Source of the DNA: Rhizomicrobium electricum
GTDB lineage: Bacteria; Pseudomonadota; Alphaproteobacteria; Micropepsales; Micropepsaceae
Assembly (NCBI RefSeq): GCF_011762045.1
Contig: NZ_JAASQS010000004.1
Coordinates: 310,001-374,000 of the forward strand
Reading direction: 5' to 3'
Length of the DNA: 64,000 nt
Shown here: positions 63,304 through 64,000 of the stretch, one piece after another
Position numbering within the stretch: the stretch's first letter is position 1
Layout of the letters: the number at the start of each line of letters is the position of its first letter
Notes under the pieces: generated by a model
What the model saw: the letters and a program-made list of their open reading frames with translations, nothing else
The model's database searches: none
Told to the model about the DNA's origin: nothing
Program-made: the position numbers and the translations under genes

Positions 63304-64000
63304 ATGAATCGGAACGAGTGCGTCATCATCGTGAACGGCGAGACGCTGCTGCTGGAACCTTCCGGCGCGGTGTGGTGGCCGGACGAGAAGACGCTCGTGC
63401 TCGCCGATCTCCATTTCGAGAAGGGCTCGTCCTATGCGCGCAGCGGCCAGTTCCTGCCGCCATACGACACCAGGGCGACCTTGAAGCGCATCGGCGCGCT
63501 GATCGCGCGGCTGCGCCCCGAGCGGGTGATCGCGCTCGGCGACTCCTTTCACGACGGCGGTGCCGGCGATCGTCTCGACGGCGAGGAGATCGCGGTGCTG
63601 TCGGGGCTGACGCGGGCGGTGCATTGGGTTTGGGTCGAAGGCAATCACGATCCCGAACCGCCCGCCTGGCTCGGCGGCACGATCAGGCCGTTCTATCAGG
63701 CGCGCGGTCTGATGTTCCGCCATATTCCGTGTACGGAACCTTGCGCCGGCGAAGTTGCGGGCCACGTCCATCCGGTGGTGCGCGTCAATCGCAACGGGCT
63801 GTCGTTGCGGCGGCGCTGTTTCGCATCGGACGGTTTGCGCCTGTTGCTGCCAGCGTTCGGCGCCTATACCGGCGGCTTCGATGTGCGCGAGGAGGCGGTG
63901 ACGAGCCTGTTCGCCCGCGAGATGGCGGTCTTCGCGATGGGGCGGGAGCGGGTCTATGCCGTACGCGGCCCCTGTCACACCCTGTTGCGGAACAGGAACA
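63304..64000 (+). CDS. pdeM: Ligase-associated metallophosphoesterase (3' end outside window)
   Basis: The visible 232 codons encode a calcineurin-like phosphoesterase: LADLHFEKGSSYARSG (metal ligands Asp and His) near residue 34, ALGDSFHDGG near 77, EGNHDP near 115 and the C-terminal GHVHP near 152. This is the layout of the PdeM protein that accompanies ligase-associated Lhr helicases, with which it is normally co-transcribed. Here it is on the same strand as the helicase but separated by an oppositely oriented PEP-CTERM gene. The frame is open at the right edge, so the stop codon is not seen, although the length is near that of complete members. Confidence 0.9.
   Translation, partial: MNRNECVIIVNGETLLLEPSGAVWWPDEKTLVLADLHFEKGSSYARSGQFLPPYDTRATLKRIGALIARLRPERVIALGDSFHDGGAGDRLDGEEIAVLSGLTRAVHWVWVEGNHDPEPPAWLGGTIRPFYQARGLMFRHIPCTEPCAGEVAGHVHPVVRVNRNGLSLRRRCFASDGLRLLLPAFGAYTGGFDVREEAVTSLFAREMAVFAMGRERVYAVRGPCHTLLRNRN

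Overview
The window is a high-GC stretch of an alphaproteobacterial chromosome. I infer this from the gene set: an mreBCD-PBP2-RodA cluster, a Caulobacter-type TonB-dependent receptor, an Lhr-type ligase-associated helicase with its phosphoesterase, a GCGGTTTTCC-type palindromic repeat family and the density of ATGA/GTGA overlaps. The genus cannot be fixed from sequence alone; Caulobacterales, Rhizobiales or Micropepsales-like lineages would all fit. There is no integrase, transposase, prophage or CRISPR array, so this looks like ordinary chromosome with one large specialised locus.

Layout. 0-3 kb: an ABC importer (ATPase plus double-domain permease) on the minus strand. 3-5 kb: leuA behind a candidate Leu-rich leader peptide and hairpin. 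5-10.7 kb: the rod-shape operon mreB, mreC, mreD, mrdA, mrdB, then tRNA-Lys(CTT). 11-14.2 kb: a TonB-dependent receptor behind several LacI-type operator palindromes. 14.5-18 kb: a nucleoside permease, a DUF347-type membrane protein and an M18 aminopeptidase.

18-36.7 kb is the most interesting part. It encodes a KAS-II-like synthase with its own acyl carrier protein, four GT4 glycosyltransferases, a FemAB-like acyltransferase, a deacetylase-like protein, a three-gene LptB/LptF/LptG-like transporter with ATGA overlaps, a DUF4833 exported protein, an SDR reductase, a polytopic membrane protein, a GT39/PMT-like glycosyltransferase, a serine-palmitoyltransferase-like alpha-oxoamine synthase and a GNAT-fold acyltransferase resembling bacterial ceramide synthases. 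I read this as a locus that makes, glycosylates and exports a sphingolipid-like or other amino-acyl lipid to the outer envelope, using a dedicated Lpt-like machine. Every step of that reading is inference from family resemblance.

37-46 kb: glucokinase (with an operator resembling one at the TonB receptor), a MacAB-like tripartite ABC exporter, an unrecognised 384-residue protein, and an Lrp regulator divergent from an arginine-dihydrolase-like enzyme and ornithine aminotransferase. 46-52 kb: lipoproteins, a PAS protein, an operon of M20 amidohydrolase, DUF423 protein and PlsC-like acyltransferase, an alpha/beta hydrolase and a LysR regulator. 52-57.5 kb: a Kef-type antiporter and a phosphate-uptake operon (DUF47-PiT-Nudix-Cys-rich protein). 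57.7-64 kb: a Tat-exported GH1 beta-glucosidase, a DUF1810 protein, the Lhr-like helicase, a PEP-CTERM protein and the start of the ligase-associated phosphoesterase gene.
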